64,000 nt of DNA from Diospyros lotus (Eukaryota; Streptophyta; Magnoliopsida; Ericales; Ebenaceae): assembly GCF_014633365.1 (NCBI RefSeq), contig NC_068346.1, positions 31,724,639 through 31,788,638 of the forward strand. The letters run 5' to 3'. Below, piece by piece: positions 63,839-64,000 of this stretch. The notes beneath the pieces are model-generated. The model was given only the letters and a program-made list of their open reading frames with translations, searched no databases and was not told the DNA's origin. The translations under genes were made by a program, and so were the position numbers. Each line of letters starts with the position of its first letter. Within the stretch, counting starts at the first letter, position 1.

Positions 63839-64000
63839 AAAACTATTACAAATAGCAGATGACTTAAAACATATACCGGAATAAAAACAATCATAGATTA
63901 TTTGAAATGCCTTTGATGGCCAGAAGCATAAACAAACACACAAGGAATATAAACATAAACCGAAAGAATAAAGGAGAGGCCAAAGATTTATCATGGTTCA
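63839..64000. other. Right edge, unrecognised AT-rich sequence
   Basis: The copia gag homology stops abruptly at about 63835, and the rest looks like unrelated non-coding sequence, possibly the edge of another element. Confidence 0.35.

Overview
The window is nuclear DNA of a flowering plant, most likely a eudicot. It has GT-AG spliced exons, AT-rich introns, and many plant-type LTR retrotransposons (Ty1/copia, Ty3/gypsy with chromodomain), RTE-clade LINEs, and PIF/Harbinger-like and hAT-like elements. I cannot name the species from sequence alone.

One host gene runs left to right through almost the whole window. Nine exons (6180-6305, 6835-6976, 31688-32614, 32703-32827, 48997-49155, 49300-50263, 59028-59546, 59635-59957, 60428-60535) join in frame into 1131 codons, starting at the ATG at 6180 and continuing past the right edge. 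Exon 7 encodes a CCCH putative zinc finger of the zf-C3H1 type. With the EEGELSSSD N-terminus and two coiled coils, this points to the plant homologue of ZFC3H1, a nuclear RNA-surveillance factor in animals. Its introns 2, 4, 6 and 9 are swollen by transposons: intron 2 is about 24.7 kb, intron 4 about 16.2 kb, intron 6 about 8.8 kb, and intron 9 runs off the window.

Layout. 1-3546: gypsy LTR material on the minus strand, including a 1.9-kb LTR-like block whose two ends are inverted copies of each other. 3846-5150: a dead PIF/Harbinger nuclease gene on the minus strand. 5881-6179: upstream region of the host gene. Intron 2 holds a nest that the target-site duplications resolve. Copia-A (minus, 7349-30991, TAAGG) was hit by Copia-B (plus, 8132-16856, GCAGC), which itself carries RTE-1 (minus, 10969-14278). 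Copia-A was also hit by Copia-C (minus, 19464-29363, TGAAG), whose 3' LTR carries Copia-D (plus, 19564-24447, TACAT). Copia-A itself split an older LTR (7290-7348 and 30997-31319). Intron 4 holds LTR fragments, Copia-E (plus, 34794-40767, TTTTT) with a GC-rich hAT-like insert (36484-37448, 8-bp duplication GATTGTAT), a deleted chromodomain gypsy (about 44525-45880) and a degraded RTE-3 (about 46925-48510). Intron 6 holds Copia-F (minus, 51273-58320), which lost its 5' part to RTE-2 (54990-58149). RTE-2 in turn carries a Tourist-like MITE (55026-55552, TTA duplication). Intron 9 starts with a 5'-truncated chromodomain gypsy (60624-63426) followed by a copia gag fragment.

The host exons are all open, while nearly every transposon gene carries stops, frameshifts or damaged catalytic motifs. 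Many of those stops fit C-to-T or G-to-A transitions, as expected for methylated, silenced repeats. I see no tRNA, rRNA, CRISPR array, viral or bacterial genes, and no operon. The most useful points are the reconstructed gene model, the dated nest, the odd inverted-end LTR, a frame-neutral 144-bp intron in the host gene, and several chimeric repeat junctions.
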